Origin: Rallus limicola
Lineage: Eukaryota > Chordata > Aves > Gruiformes > Rallidae
Reading direction: 5' to 3'
DNA length: 64,000 nucleotides
NCBI GenBank assembly: GCA_022605955.1
Contig: JAKCOZ010000014.1
Location: 10,360,001 to 10,424,000, forward strand
Both the position numbers and the translations under genes were made by a program. Shown here one piece after another: positions 12,501 to 26,480 of the stretch. Numbering within the stretch: position 1 is the first letter of the stretch; each line of letters begins with the position of its first letter. The notes below the pieces were generated by a model, which had not been told where the DNA came from, did not search any database, and worked only from the letters and a program-made list of their open reading frames with translations.

Positions 12501-13685
12501 CACCACAAAATGTTGTAACACATTTACACACACAACTCACAATACCAAACGCCTTCTCCTCAATGTTTTCATTACCTCTTTATAACAGACATTAAAAAAG
12601 AAAATTCCTCACAAAACCCAAAACAAACAAACCAACCCCAAAAACAAAAAACAAACCCCTCCACTCACTAATCCTTGATTTAAACAAGAAAGACTGTGGA
12701 ACATTAAATCAGCACTTTTCTGTGTAGGAAAGAGGTTTTCTACCCCAAACCAGATACTCAACATTTTTTAATGTGTGACACAGTCACAAGTCAACCACAC
12801 AGTTAACTGCAAATTAAGCTGGTTGATTGGCTTTAAATAAGAGAAGATAACAATATTTCAAGGTGATGTCAAAGAAAATGATTGCAATGCTTTTATTTCA
12901 TTACTCTGCAGCTGGAAAAAAGAGCTCAGCTTTGGTTCATATTCACTAAGTACATACTTATGGCAGGCAGTAGCTTTAGCAGCTTTTGGCACTGTGTCTC
13001 TGCTGTTTTCCATAGCAGGTAACCTCTCCTCTGCCTGGACGTTATTACTGGTACTGAAATCAAAGAACCACCTGCTCTGATCCCTCAGCTCTGTGGGATG
13101 GGATGAGAGCTGCCCAATGGGATGGGCAGGAAGGAACAAACTATGAAAGCAGACAATCCACACATCCACAAGAAAAAGAGAAAAAAGCCACTATATACAC
13201 ACAGATACATGCACAAGGGGATCCTGCAGCTGACAGCCATGTGGTGTGTATCCAGATTTCTCAGTCACACATGTGCAACCAGGCAAACTTATGGCAGGGC
13301 AACTTTATTCTGAATTCAGTCTGGAAAAGAACAGCTCTCCTCCTACAGAATGAGCTGCTCTTTTATGTGCTCATTCAGCTGTAAGAAAATATCAGTAAGT
13401 GTTGCTGGCACTTGATCTATTGCTATTATATTCAAAAAACAAAAATGTGAAGCTTCCAAATAATTTTCTACTTAAAGAACAATGTTAAGAGCAGGAGAGA
13501 GAATAAAGATTTTCCAAATGAACGTCTATGGGTTGTAAAGTTATTGAAGTGTCCTGTAAATTACTTTGACTATTAAAATACACTGCCATCTGAATAGCAG
13601 ATACCTAAATTAATCTCTGCAAGGCCTGACCCAGCAAGCCCAAGAGAAATGTTTGACTGCTTATGGATATCCCTCTCTCTGCTAG
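9546..13685. other. AT-rich non-coding stretch
   Basis: No recognised gene. ORFs at 9812-10290 overlap on both strands and look random. A block at about 11640-11930 has a few CpGs and a conserved-element look, with an ORF of 76 codons I do not recognise. An A/C-rich tract lies at 12610-12662. An acceptor-like CTCTCCTCCTACAG near 13347 precedes two short open frames but supports no firm call. Confidence 0.55.
12610..12662. repeat. A/C-rich low-complexity tract
   Basis: Irregular AAAC, AACC and CCCCAAAA units on the plus strand, G/T-rich on the other. Simple-sequence DNA with no coding meaning. Confidence 0.8.
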
Positions 13686-13789
13686 GATACATGAAGAAAA
13701 CCTGCTCATTGAATTATGCTCAACAGGATCTTCCAGTCAAGGAGGACTGTGGCATCATGGTCCTTGCCATGTAATCACACAGGGTCAAG
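13686..13789 (+). other. candidate exon, 104 nt
   Basis: A long pyrimidine tract (TCCCTCTCTCTGCTAG) ends at 13685, and a consensus donor (CAAG then GTAAGT) starts at 13790, so both splice sites are strong. One frame is open throughout (one leading base, 34 codons, one trailing base), with peptide start IHEENLLIELCSTGSS. A second frame is open almost to the end. The peptide has no domain that I know, and its Trp/His/Cys-rich end looks unlike a conserved protein. A non-coding RNA exon is as likely as a coding one. Confidence 0.24.
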
Positions 13790-16700
13790 GTAAGTCAGCA
13801 TTTATAATTAAAGCTTTTTCATAGTTATAAGCACACTGCCTTTTTCCAACATACTTTGTTCACTTGTTGAAATGACTTTATTATATTACAGCTGTAAATG
13901 GAAAGGCTGTACATCTCTGCTTTACTTTTGTTGATGCACTCATTCTCCTTTCAGCATAATGAACCATTTTAAACATCCTCACAGCTTTGGGGTGTTTATA
14001 CCTGAACTCAGATGCCTCTGGTTTGTATTTATATTGCTGCTTTGAACAATTCCATATTAATGCTAACAACAGATAGCCCGTATCTGACCTATGCTGATAC
14101 TTTATATGACTTTTTTTAACAAAAAAGCAAAAATTAAAAAGTTAACGCAGTAATGCAATTAGTTATATTCTAATTTTTGATCAATAAATCACTTTAGAGA
14201 GTCAAGCTGACATAGCTGAAATCAAATCTTTATTCAAGGAAATAGTCAATGTAAGGAATTTGCCTCATTTTATAAATTAATGCAGTGGTGGTTTTGGTTG
14301 GGTTTTTTTAATGTGAACAGGTCAGCATATAGAGAAATAAGAAATTAGGCAAAGATGGAATAGCATCGGTCAGCCATTACAAAGCAAATTTGGAAGTGAG
14401 GTTAAACAAAGATAGGGGCATTTATTATCTAAAGAGAAACCCAGATGGTGAAGTGTCATCTATGAAAAGACATGCACTTTAAGCATGTTGATGAGTTGAA
14501 ATAATATTTGAAAAAGACAGCCATTTAAAATAGATCAAACAGATTGTTGCAGAGGTGTAGGAAGTATGTTCAGGCATAATAATACTTTCAATAAAACTCA
14601 AAGTGAAAACAGAATTAAGCAAGGATTTGAGGTAAGAGAGGCAACACAGATCCAGTGAAATGAATACACAACAAGACAAGACTTCTCTCACACTCTTAGA
14701 GAATTTCAGCTTTTTTAACCCTATTTTAGGGTGAAAATTACCTCAAATCAACCAAATGATCCAGAGCAGCCTTGAACAAGTATATAAAGAAATGCTGCAC
14801 ATTCTCCAAAAATAACCTAAGGAAAAGTCTCAATAGCTGCTGCTTTTCAGGCAGGTATCTAAGTCACCTGGTTATCTGTGTTTTGGTGACACAGACACTG
14901 CCAGAGACGGATAGCAAAAGGTTCTCAAGTCTAAAACCGAAGACCTAGAGTCAGAATGTTCAGTGCTGTTCAGCAACATCCCATGCAGCAGTAAGTCCAA
15001 CAGAGAGAAGTTCTCAGTTGGAACTCTTTGGACCTTGGCATCCCACTGCATCTACAGACCTGACCTACACTGATATGAAGAAATTGCTTTACAGCCAAAT
15101 TTCTCTCCAGAATATCAAGTCAGCATCCCACTCACTTAAATAGTAATTTCAATGGTAGGATAAACCTCCTTCCCACATACAGAAACATATTTGTTTCAAA
15201 GCAAGATGTTCCATGAAAGCATTATTATTGATTTCTCTTTCAGAGAAAGATAAATGTTTCCCATTCTTTTCTGACAGCTTCCTCAGCTTTTCAGCCCAAC
15301 ACATCTGGTAAAGACCTACACAGGCAAGGCCTACTGCATTCCCATTTTTCCAAAAGCACAGGTCCTGAATGGCACAGATCACTTTTTCTGGACAACTGAA
15401 CCTCAAAGCATGTAAGAGACACACAAAAAATAACAAAAAAGCCTCCACAGATCAACAACAACAAGTAAACCTTCTTACATTCTTTCAGTTACAGATCTGG
15501 CATTCCCAAAACATCTGACTTCACTTCCAGGTTTAGGGGCTTATGTTTGCATTCAGAGTGATTATAAAAGAAATTTTGAAAATATTCATGCTATTTAAGA
15601 TGAAGAACAACAAAAAAAAACCTTTTTGTGTTATTCTTACTTGCTATAAAGGGAGGTTTGACAATCAGTGGAGCCAGCTCAACAGCTTGCTGCCTTGAAG
15701 AATAGCATACCCTTGAGATATTTAAAGTGTGGTAAGTGATCATCATTATGATCTGCCTGACAAAGACATAAGTGTTAAATGGAATGACTGAAGCAACAAC
15801 AGTTGGGAAAAATAACTTCAGTAAAGGCTTTTGTATACACTGTCTCTAACAGCAGATCAGTTCTGGTGAAGTAATACCAAGAGTTTCCCATGTCACTGTC
15901 CACTTATGGGCATTATAAACTTTAATAAAGACTCATTATGACAGTTGAACATAACTGATGATGACACTCATGCATGTCACACACACACAGAGGTCTCATT
16001 TACAGTATATTAAAGCAATTTTATATCTGTCTGTCCATATGTTTTTCTTTTCTATGCTGTGATTTTTTTCTTCCTGCTTTCCTAAGACTTCTGGTCTTAT
16101 TTGCCCAATTGGTTCTCTTCTTAACTAAAACTCGCCACCACATTCCAGCTATGTTTTTACTGATTTTCAGAATTATTTCACATTTTTATTAGTCTTCAAT
16201 TTCACATACCTCTGTCCTTCTGCTAAATGTGTTACAGCTTCATCTTCTGATCCACACTACCCCTTGGATTCTTTTACTGAACTGCTACCTGCACAGTTGC
16301 TCCTGAGGTTACACAGGAGTGTAACATTGACAGAGTATCCTCAATTTTATCATCTAAGTAATTGATGAAAACCCTGAATTGCATGTCAGCCAAGAAAGAT
16401 CTATGAAGCATCCTATATTTTTTACTCATCCATTCTGTCCCTATACTTTTTTTTTTACTAGTTACATTTAAATGTACTAATCTAGGTTGCTTGCACTTTG
16501 TTATTCAAATCAATAACAAATCTTTACTGAAGATATACAACATCTATTTCTTTTATTATCCAAATGACCTGTTATCTTGTCACTGAAAGAAATTACATTG
16601 GTTTGATGTCACTGTTCTCAACAAATACACCTGGACTGTTACAAATTAGAAGCTTTCCAAGCATGTCATGCTGCTTAATAAGATGACTGGGAAAAAATGT

Positions 16701-19700
16701 CAAGATAATACCTGTAGCTTTTATCCAAAAGGTAATTAAATAACGTTCTTAGCTTTAGTAGGCTAGCACCCTACTACACGTTGCATTTTAAATGTTCCTA
16801 AAATATCATCATTCAGTGGGAAGGCAGAGATTGGTAGAATTAAGCTCTTTCTTCCTCAAGTATTTTTACTTTAAATAGTGGCTGTGAAAAACAGTGATAT
16901 CTCCCCTACAAAAATGCAGACTTTAGGGCAGGCAACCCTGTCTGAGGCAGGGGAAAAAATATATTCTTTTCAAACAGCCAAAACCTATTTAAAATATGAA
17001 CACTACTACTGATCAGAATGAAATATAGCTTACATCTTCTGATAAGCACCACCTCTTGTACCTCAGAGTCATTAAATTTGCCAAAACTTTAAACCAGCAA
17101 TGAGTTCCCATTGATATAAGTAGCCTGATAGTATTACCTTGTATGAGGATTATTTTGGATTTGCTTGGTTTTATAATGGCTTTGATTGTCCTTTGGGTTG
17201 TTTAGCATTGGTTTTTACATCAACTATTTCAGAAAGATTTGTTGAAGCCATTGCTGATTCATATTAATACGAAAGAGGAAGAGGATTACAGTTTTTCTGA
17301 GATAGTTCTTTGCCTGCTTTTCATGAAAAGAAACATGGAAGGGAGGGGGAGAGGGGGAGATAAACAGAGTATGTGCACATATATACCAATCAAGAAATTT
17401 AAAATGTTTTTAATGTAACAAATATTTACATTTTCAAGAAAACCTACAAGGTCTGGATTTCTATTTTTAGATTCAGACTCTTTTCCCCTCATACCAGTAA
17501 AATACAGCTAAGTCCCTCTTGATTCAAAGATTGGCAGATGGACCATTTTTTCCATCAGTAGAAAGGCTAAAAGGGGAAGGTGGAGGAGCTAAATAAAAAT
17601 TAAGCACTTTCTCAAATGCAAAACACTCCTGAAGATCCCTCTGAAAGAGCATCCCAAGCACTGAAGAGGAGCCTGCCATCGGAGGCAGCAGGCAGAGGTT
17701 GGGCTAGATGTGCAGAAGCACCTTTAGCTCCAGATGCAACTGTGAGGGTAAATGCAAACACTTTTCTGTGTGGGAACACCAGGCTGGCTGACAGTGCAGG
17801 TGACAATTAAAAATAAGAACAGCCTTGATTGCAAGGCTCATGCTGTCAAGATAAGAAAATTGGCTCCTGCTCCATTTTTCAGCTTACACACCGCTAGTGG
17901 AATGGCTTTCAAGGCTGTTTTATTCAGCTCCATACTGTTCCCTCCTCAAGCTTTACCACTTCAACCACACAGAGCATTTTTTGCCTGTTCTCCACAGCAG
18001 CTTTTCCCTTTGTTTTTAAATCACCACACACTTTCTCAAATATTTCCCACCCACCCCCAGTCTGGAAATTAGTTTTCGTGAATAAAGCACTCATCAGCAT
18101 GGGTGTAGGGGGAGAAGGGGAAACATTTATGTCTTTGCACCTAAGTACAAGGGAAGATCGCCCTTGCATCCACCTCTCCTCTCTCATTCAATAGAGAAAG
18201 ATAAAAATCCCCAGAGAAGAGCTGGGAGCACCTCCCTCTCTGCAGGGATTATGTAGGTGTGTAAATTAAGAGTCAAGGCTCACTTAGTTAGATGCACCAA
18301 GTCTCACATTATAAACAACCCTCTTTCCTCTTCAGGGACAAAAGAGTGTTAAGAGCTGCATGAATAATAAGTAGATTTGCAGCTATTTCACGAGAAGGCT
18401 CTGTTTTACCTACTCTGTACTCCTGAATGCGTCTGGCTCTGCCTTACTGAAAAGGCAGAATCATGCAGAAGCGATGTAATCTATTTAGACAGCCCTGTAT
18501 TATTACACTAGGCTATGTGTTCCTCTGCAATATCATATTGTAAATCCAGTTTTCCAGAATGGAGAGCAATTAACCTACATTCAATGGACTTGTTTAGGGA
18601 AAACACTCACAGGATGTTTTAGGGTTAAGGGACAGCAATATGCTTTCAGGTATACCCAGACCAACTTTTTAAGCTTCTCTCTATAAGCATGAGGCACTTT
18701 TTCCCCTGCAAAGTTCTTACAGAGACCCAACGTGAGTGATATACCTGTAAGGAGCATGAGTGAAGTGGTACCTACAAAGGCTGCCACTATATCATAGGAT
18801 GCCATAACTACAGCAGCAGTACCTTTTCTACGGTTTTAAAGGCAATTACCAGTGAGATAAAATTTCAGTTTACACATGGGGCCAAAGTAATTTTTCCCAC
18901 TTTCATTTTTCTCTGTCTTCCTTCTATATCAGGGGAAAGGATAAATCCTCCTTTTCTTCCATAACTACACACTGAACAGATAAAGTTTCTTTACCAGATA
19001 ATAATGCAGTAGATAATAAATAAAATTTAAAAGTGTTCTTAATCTGCTAATAGCATACAGTAGCTCATTTTGAACTGCAAGCAGAGCAAGACAACCATGG
19101 AAGCTGACAATAAATTTATGTAAACACAGAAACTTAGATTACAGTTTTATTAAAGGAGAACGCCGAGGAAAATCCCTTCCTGAGACAGGCTAACGGAAAC
19201 ATAAATGAGTAAAAGCAAGTAAGAAAGGGGAACAGGGAGAAAGGATCAAGCTACATCTTTTAGACCCAACTGTCACTGAAATCAGGTGTGAACACCCTAC
19301 TTGTACTCCCATTCACAAGTAACAGCCTTGGTTTTGATAAGTTATGTTTGTTTTTTCATTTAAAAAAGCTCAGTTAATGACATCTTCTTTTCCCACCTCC
19401 ACACTTCCCTGTAAGAGCCTGCCATTCTCTTGCTCAAGGTTTCTTTGCCCTCACCTAAACAATCACTATGACCTTAACTTAGTTTTTACACTGTTTACAT
19501 AGAAAAGCAACTGCAATAAAGCTTCTCAAGGTGTTGGGGTTTGCAAAACCCTTGCTTCTCTTCCACTGACAGAAGTAAAACAACTGTGAAGTGCAGAAGT
19601 CCATTAACATATCAAAACATATATCAAATAACGTCGTGACTTCCACTCATCCTAAGTGTTATTATACAGTTTTAGTTGAAAAACCTCTGTGAGAAGGACC

Positions 19701-19932
19701 ATGGAGATGCCAGAGTATTAGCTGTATTGTCCTGGCACTGTTCCATGCATTCAAGTACTAACAAACAACAAAGCTGAAGCCGCTGTCTTTCTCTTTCACG
19801 TTTGGAAACAGAGTCTCATAAAGCTTTCAATTTTAAAATGTCACCTGCAAGACTCCTAACTTAGCTGCACTTTGCAAAGAACCTTATGCACTACAGTTAT
19901 GTATACTTAAGGTTTCCTTAATGTTTTCTAAG

Positions 19933-20012
19933 GAAAAAAAAACAAACAAACAACAACCCCCCCCCCAAATAAATGCTACTGTCTGGGTTTGTTTGGTTTG
20001 GGGTTGTTTGAT
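19933..20012. repeat. poly-A/(CAAA)n/poly-C tract and adjacent G/T-rich tract
   Basis: A run of A passes into CAAA units, then ten or more C, then AAATAAATG; a short gap later the plus strand turns G/T-rich (GGGTTTGTTTGGTTTGGGG). The two halves are roughly complementary in composition and could fold back on each other imperfectly. Confidence 0.75.
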
Positions 20013-23000
20013 TTAAGCCTTGCCAATCAATCAAACCAAAATGCCATCACAGGCCTCATATCAAAATATTTCAGTACTCTTGCAAAACCAAACCTTGAAC
20101 TTGCCAAACATTATGTTTCAGTCTTTGCTATAGAACAGTTGCAGGGTCTTACTTTTCAGACTGATGCACTAGAAAATACACATGTGCATAGCCACAAAAT
20201 GCAGAAACCAAGAAGCAATGAGAGAATACAAGCCAGTGAATACTTTTTCAAAGCAAACACACGACAGTGAGCATAAAAGGGACACAGTGGTATTTAGCAT
20301 ACGAGGCTAACAAGGTAGCAAGATGCTGTTAATTAGGAATTCCAGGGTAAACAGGAAAGATTGCTTACACAAATTTAGGATAAACTTAAGGTGTATTTAT
20401 AAGAATGTTTTCTTTTTTTTTTTTCTTTTGAAAGCTAACTTAGAGAGGTGTCAAACTTGTATTGCTGCTCACTGGCCATTCCCCAAATAGCACAGAAACA
20501 ATCTAGTCACTGGAATAATACACCCATTTTCCTTCCATTCACAGCATGAAAATAATACTTTTAAATACTTCCTAAATTTGAGTCAGTTCAGTTTACCATG
20601 TGGCACCAACCACCAGTTATTTTTGTATAAGTTCGGTACAAGGAAGGGGAAGAACAGCTGAGGTCAGAAACCTCTTAGGCCTTTTCTACTGCCAAGAACA
20701 GCATTCACAGAACCTCATCTGCAAGCAGAAGTAGACTGAAAGAGCATTAAGACTAAAAACCTTTTAGAAGCATTAGTAATTTTTTAATATTTCCCATACA
20801 CACCTTGCTTGAGACTTTATCGGAAGCGCACACCTATCCCCAAGTGCACAAATACAACAGACATAACTTACTTCTAAGTGAAACTAACTCAAACTGTGAG
20901 GATAAGGCTAAAAGACACATTCAACACCACACAGCTGGGAGGATTTGGCCCACCAAACATACCTACCAAGTGGAAAGATCCATTGCTTCCCTCCCTATTT
21001 AGCAGGCACACTGCAGACACATCCCAAGTCTCATTCCTTTCCCCTTCTTGGTGCCTGCCTTCCCCTTGCATTACCTGCTCCCCATGGCAGTGGACAGGTA
21101 TTACTGTGCAGCATGCTTAAAGCAGGAATGTTTTATCCCCTAGCTAGCCCCCAGAGGCCAATGTAAGTCACAAATGCAACATGAGAAATATACACGAAGC
21201 ACAACTTAATGAGCAATATCTACTTGAGCCTCACAGACATTAATTACTCCATTCTTCTCAAACCTTTAGGAACAAAAGTTCCCACAGGATAGCAAGTTCA
21301 CACAAGGTGTTTTCTCCACGATAACTGCCCTTGGTCGTTTCTATTTTGCACTTTGTGCTGTACAGCTGAAGGGTAAATACTTGCTCCTAGATCAAATCTG
21401 AGAGATATTACAATGACTATCAATAACCATTTATGTTGCTGCTATGTTTTTATCTTCCTTTTTGTCCAATGAAATCAGGTGAGAAGCACACAAGAGTTCC
21501 AAGGGGTATGCTCTCTAGCACGTAAGAGGGGGGCAATAAGACTACTCTTTTTACAGCCAACAGCCATTGGAACTGAGCTGGAAAATCAAAGCAAAGGCAA
21601 CAGTCAGGAATACTGAGTTACTTCTAGAAGCTTGCATAGGAAGAGAGGCAAACGCTTTTAAGTACAGCCTGGTCCTCTGTTCACAGCAGGTCAACAGCAA
21701 ACTAGATTTCAATATACATTTGCACTGTCATCAAGCTAAATATAGATGAAGGGAGGTTGAATAAATGCACATCCCACCCTCGCTACAATGGTGACACACA
21801 CACAAAGGGCAAGGTTTTGTGGGTGGATTTGTTTGGCAGGGTGTTTTTCCATTCCTCTTTTCATATATATGCCATCCTGCTCAAAATGGGGGTGGAGTGG
21901 GGTGTGTCCATCCTCATTCAGGTTGGGATTAGAATTTGAATTTAAGCTATTCCAATGCTCAGTTGGCGTACCTTTCCATTAATGCCTCAGAGGAATAACA
22001 CTTCTGCAATCCCAGACTTGAGAAAGTGATAAATCCCAATCCAAGCCACTCACCTCCTGCTTCAGCAAGTTCCTTTTCTGTCTTGCACAGGACTCTCTAC
22101 AGCAAAGCTGCCTGTGTTGGTCTGTACCATTCCCCCAGTAGAAGTTTGCTCCATCTTGTGGACAAGAATTCAAACAATGAACAGAAACTCCCTTCGGAAT
22201 CCAAAGCCATTTCTCTTTAATAGCAATAAGCTCCAGTGAAGAAAATGTTCTTAGTCCCATTGCCCGACCTACCTAAAATTACTGCAGAATACCTCAAGAC
22301 CAGATGACTGAAATCAGGGGTCTTAAAATTTCTAATTACTTCTTAATAAGTCACTAGCAGACTAGCAGACAATAGTGATCCAAACTAAGACAGATGATAG
22401 GTATTTCAAGTACCATGCATATGGATCTTTCCTATCATATCATCAGTGGGATATTCTACATGAGTTTGGCTTATTAATGCAAGTGGTGCAAAGGATTTAA
22501 AGGGCACTTCTGCAAAATCAGGTAAATAGCACCCAGAATGTTAGGTTTGCATATGGTATGCTTAACCTTCTTACGTGGTCATTGGCAATGTATTCTGCAT
22601 ACATGTAAATTGGGAACAATTTCATAAGAGGCTGAGAAAATCCCCTAACAGTTTTGTAAACTTTGATCAGCAAATATGCCTCCCCAGGCTACAACAAAGG
22701 CAATGTCACTTCATGAACCTAATTGCTGTAAGATGCACTTGATCATACACTGGACCCCTGGCATCCCAAGGGTATATTAGCAGATTTATTCACAGATTAT
22801 GAGAGTAAAGCTCATCATCTCCCCACAATGCTGACTTCAAATCAACTAATCAAACCATCACTGTGATGTCTTCATTTTTAAGGAAGTCCATAAGGGAACA
22901 ACCCATTTTATCTTGAATATAAACAATTAAATAGTAAGAACAACAACAGGAACCCCCTCTCCCTTCCACACACACTAGAAACATTGGAAACTCATCTGGA

Positions 23001-24595
23001 TCTGGAAAAATTACATTTCAAACAGAGTCCTGATTTGTCATGATGAATAAAGTAGTCCTGAAAAGATAATGAACCTTCTTTCGGTTAGGAAAAAAAAATA
23101 AATCATATATAAGACCTCTTTTGAATTACATACTTCCTCCTAAAGCATTTGCATATTTTTCTATTGAATTTCAAACGACTTAAAAGCAAAATTAATGTGC
23201 TTCACTGTGAATGCCAAGAACACAATTACAGCCCATCAAAAGCTGCACAAAAGAAGGACAGAACTGATGTGCACAGTAATGCAAGACTTTTTTTTTTTAG
23301 AAAAAAAAGACTTTGGGTAGAAATAGATCCAGCTGAGCACAAAGCTAGGGGTTGTCTTTTTTATTAGTGCTTCAGCCAGCTGTGCTGTATATTCATACAC
23401 TGTGTTTACTAGCCTGACTTTCAAAGAGATCTTACATTATATAAAGTGGCCCAATAGGGACACAGAGAAGCAAAGAGCAGCAATCTCTTATTTAGTCTGT
23501 CCAGCCTGAAGCATTTCTGGACTTGACATGCCTTTAAAAACCATTAAGGTCTAAATGCCTTACCTTCTGCGGATTTTTAGGGTAGCAATGCTTTGAGTAG
23601 CATTGTATAAACTTGTTCAACACACCATGCAACTGTAATAGCACAGGAAAGAGAGTTACAGAGGTTTGTCAGTATTTTCCATGTATAAAGGCTTCCCGCT
23701 ATTTTACTGAGAAAGGAAAATGTTATAAGTTTGGTATAGAGAGTCATTTTGTCCACTCACAGTTTGTGTGTGTGGTATATAGCACATATGTACATCATAG
23801 CATGCATTCATATATGTGTACCTGCAGAATCATATTTATCCTGCTATGTAACAGTGTCAAACCAATTCCAGAGATGAAAGATTTCTCCCACCCCTCCACC
23901 TTCCTGGCTCTTTTTTAACAGATAGACCTAACAAAATGCAGAAGCTATAGAAAGGGAGGTGTTCCCCCTGAGAACCTAAAAGAATAAGAAACACCAACTT
24001 TCTTGTTCCTGTAAGCTAGGGTTTAGGATGCAATCATTACTGCTACTTAGTGAAAAGCTCACACAGATGGCACTAATGGACAGATTTCCTACTACCTATG
24101 GGCTTTCTTTCATGTCCAACCACAGTGATTTACATACAATATTAGCATTGATTTTATTAATATTTCCTTCACTGCATGAAACCTCTGTTGAATCCACAAA
24201 GTATCCCTTGTATGACTCATTTTGGGGAAAAATGCTTGAAAAATCTTTTGCATAAGATTCTGTTCATCATCAACAAACCCTTCTTTGCTCAAAGCATGGA
24301 TCTTTTCTTAAGTATTGAGTCACGTTTCCACTCTGAGCCAAGAAAACTCATCAATCCAGTACATGAAAATCCTGTAATCCTTACAGTAGGAACCAGTTAG
24401 CATTATCCTGACTGATCAGTATCCCGCAGTCACTCAATAACCTTCATACAGAGGACACTCTTCCTAACTTTCCCTCAATTATCCCAATGTGGGTGGATCA
24501 CAGTAGGGATAATATGTTTCTCCCATTTACCATGCACCTGACCTCATTCCCTATGGTTGCTGTTGATAAAGACAAAAAGCAAGTCAAAGAACTTT

Positions 24596-24635
24596 GGGGG
24601 ATGGGGTGGGGGGGGGGAATAAATAAATAAATAAA
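24596..24635 (+). repeat. G-run followed by (AATA)n microsatellite
   Basis: GGGGG, GGGG and a run of ten G separated by one or two bases, then about four AATA units. The G-runs meet the general pattern of a G-quadruplex-forming sequence on the plus strand. The role is unknown, and runs like this are prone to sequencing error. Confidence 0.8.
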
Positions 24636-26451
24636 CTCCACACTTTGGTTCCTGCTTTCCTTATCCTCACATTAAAAAAGGAGACATAAAACAATACTTG
24701 TAGGCCATGTTCAAATCTTTATAAAGCATCGAAAACATTAAACTGAATTCTCTTCTGTCACTGAGTATTATGTACACTTTTTTCCTTTATGTGCTAGTGC
24801 CACATATTCTCCAATTTTTGCAGAAGCACCAAGTTTTACTGCTGGTAGATCTCTTGGGTTGATCTTCAGCCCAGTAGCCTGAACCAGGACTCCCTACATA
24901 CGAGCAACTTATTCCTCCATTCACTTCCAGTTCTGAAAACGATTTGAGGACTTTTGAATGGTTAGGGTTTGGGGGGGATTTGTTTGGTTGCTTCTGCTAA
25001 CTTAAACTGAACTTCAATCGAAAAACTCTGACCAAGTAAGATTCCCAATACTCTAACACTGCTTTTACTTAGAGCATTTTTAAATGAGTCAATAAAAAAG
25101 ATGAAGGAAGTCTATAAATAAATGTCTATCAAACACAGTCTCATTTTCCACCACTTCCTAATAGACAAAACTCTTACCTAGGTTCCTAAAGTTAATATTT
25201 TATTTAGAATAAATATTTGAAAATTAATGTATCTTCTCAGAAGAAATTCCTGTCCTGATTCAGCTTTAAGATGCACTGTGGTGGTTCAACATCATGTTTT
25301 ATGTTCGTTCCTTTCTGAGTAACTATTAAATACTTGTAGATGTGTATTTAGTATGTCCCCTATGGCCACAAGAGTCCTATTTCTATGGCCATTCATAGAG
25401 CCATAGAAAACTAGAACCTCAGACAAAAGCCTATGATTTCAGTGAAGATACTCTGTAATATGATTGCTGAAGGCAAAATGGGTTTATGATTTTGTTCATA
25501 AATTACAAATGTGGATGATGTTACATAAATCAAAAAAGGCTAAAATCACTTTAACCAAATTTTCCTTGAAAAAATGTCAGGATCAGACTGCAAGCCCTAA
25601 TTCAAATATCTAGCTTAACCAGTTTGAAGAGGAAGTTCCATCTGTAGCTATTAAAAGAAAGAGGGAATATGGTTCCCAGTCAAAAAAAGTATTTGATGAT
25701 CTTCAAGGCTCTTCTAGATTTTACCCTATGAATTAGAAATATTTCAGCCATCACAGCACGAGGATCTATTTGGCAATGCAGTAGCGGACAAATTATTGTG
25801 GAGCATCACATCAAAGATCAGTAGACAAAGGAAACCATTCAGAATAGAGAAAAATATATAACCTTTGGCTCTTAACAGGTGTTTGGTTATGTTTGACTGA
25901 CAGTTAAGGACCACTGCTACACATGACAATAACTATTGTTTCTTTTTTCCAAGCTGCTAAAGAAAAAGTCACCCTTATCCTTTTCTGATTGCTGCAGCAT
26001 TAAATATCTGATTAAAGAAAAGCCTTTCCAAAGTACTGGCAATAGCTTTGTTAAAATGCCAGATAGCTTCCCAGTCCTTAGAATCAAAACCTCTATTCTT
26101 AGTTCCCTATCCTCTTGAGCATTTGAATAAACACATAAACCCTGAAGATTGAAGGGGTTTAGGGTTGGGGTGTTTGCATTTTGCTTTGAGAGTATGAGAA
26201 TATGTACTGCTTATTAGGGAAAAATGCAAAGAAAACCTTGTAAATCAAGTCTGAAATATTAATTACAAGGATAACAACTTCTACCCTGGAAAACACTTCA
26301 AAATACAAATTCTGTTGAGCCATTTCATTAATTGTATAAAAACCCTTTACCAATAAAGCTGCAAAGTACATTGTATTCTTTCACAAAAGACAGACATTAC
26401 ATCCTTCCCAAAAATATATGTAATTATTTTAATGGCTAAACACACAGAATA

Positions 26452-26480
26452 CTGTGGTATCCCAAAACTGCATACCACAG
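26452..26480. repeat. 9-bp perfect inverted repeat
   Basis: CTGTGGTAT at 26452-26460 pairs with ATACCACAG at 26472-26480, with an 11-nt loop. Directly visible. A 9-bp stem is within what chance produces in 64 kb. Confidence 0.7.

Noticed and set aside
25270..25290. TGTGGTGGTTCAAC, resembling the start of the LTR at 54077
   Set aside because: The similarity ends within 15 bases; no LTR body follows.
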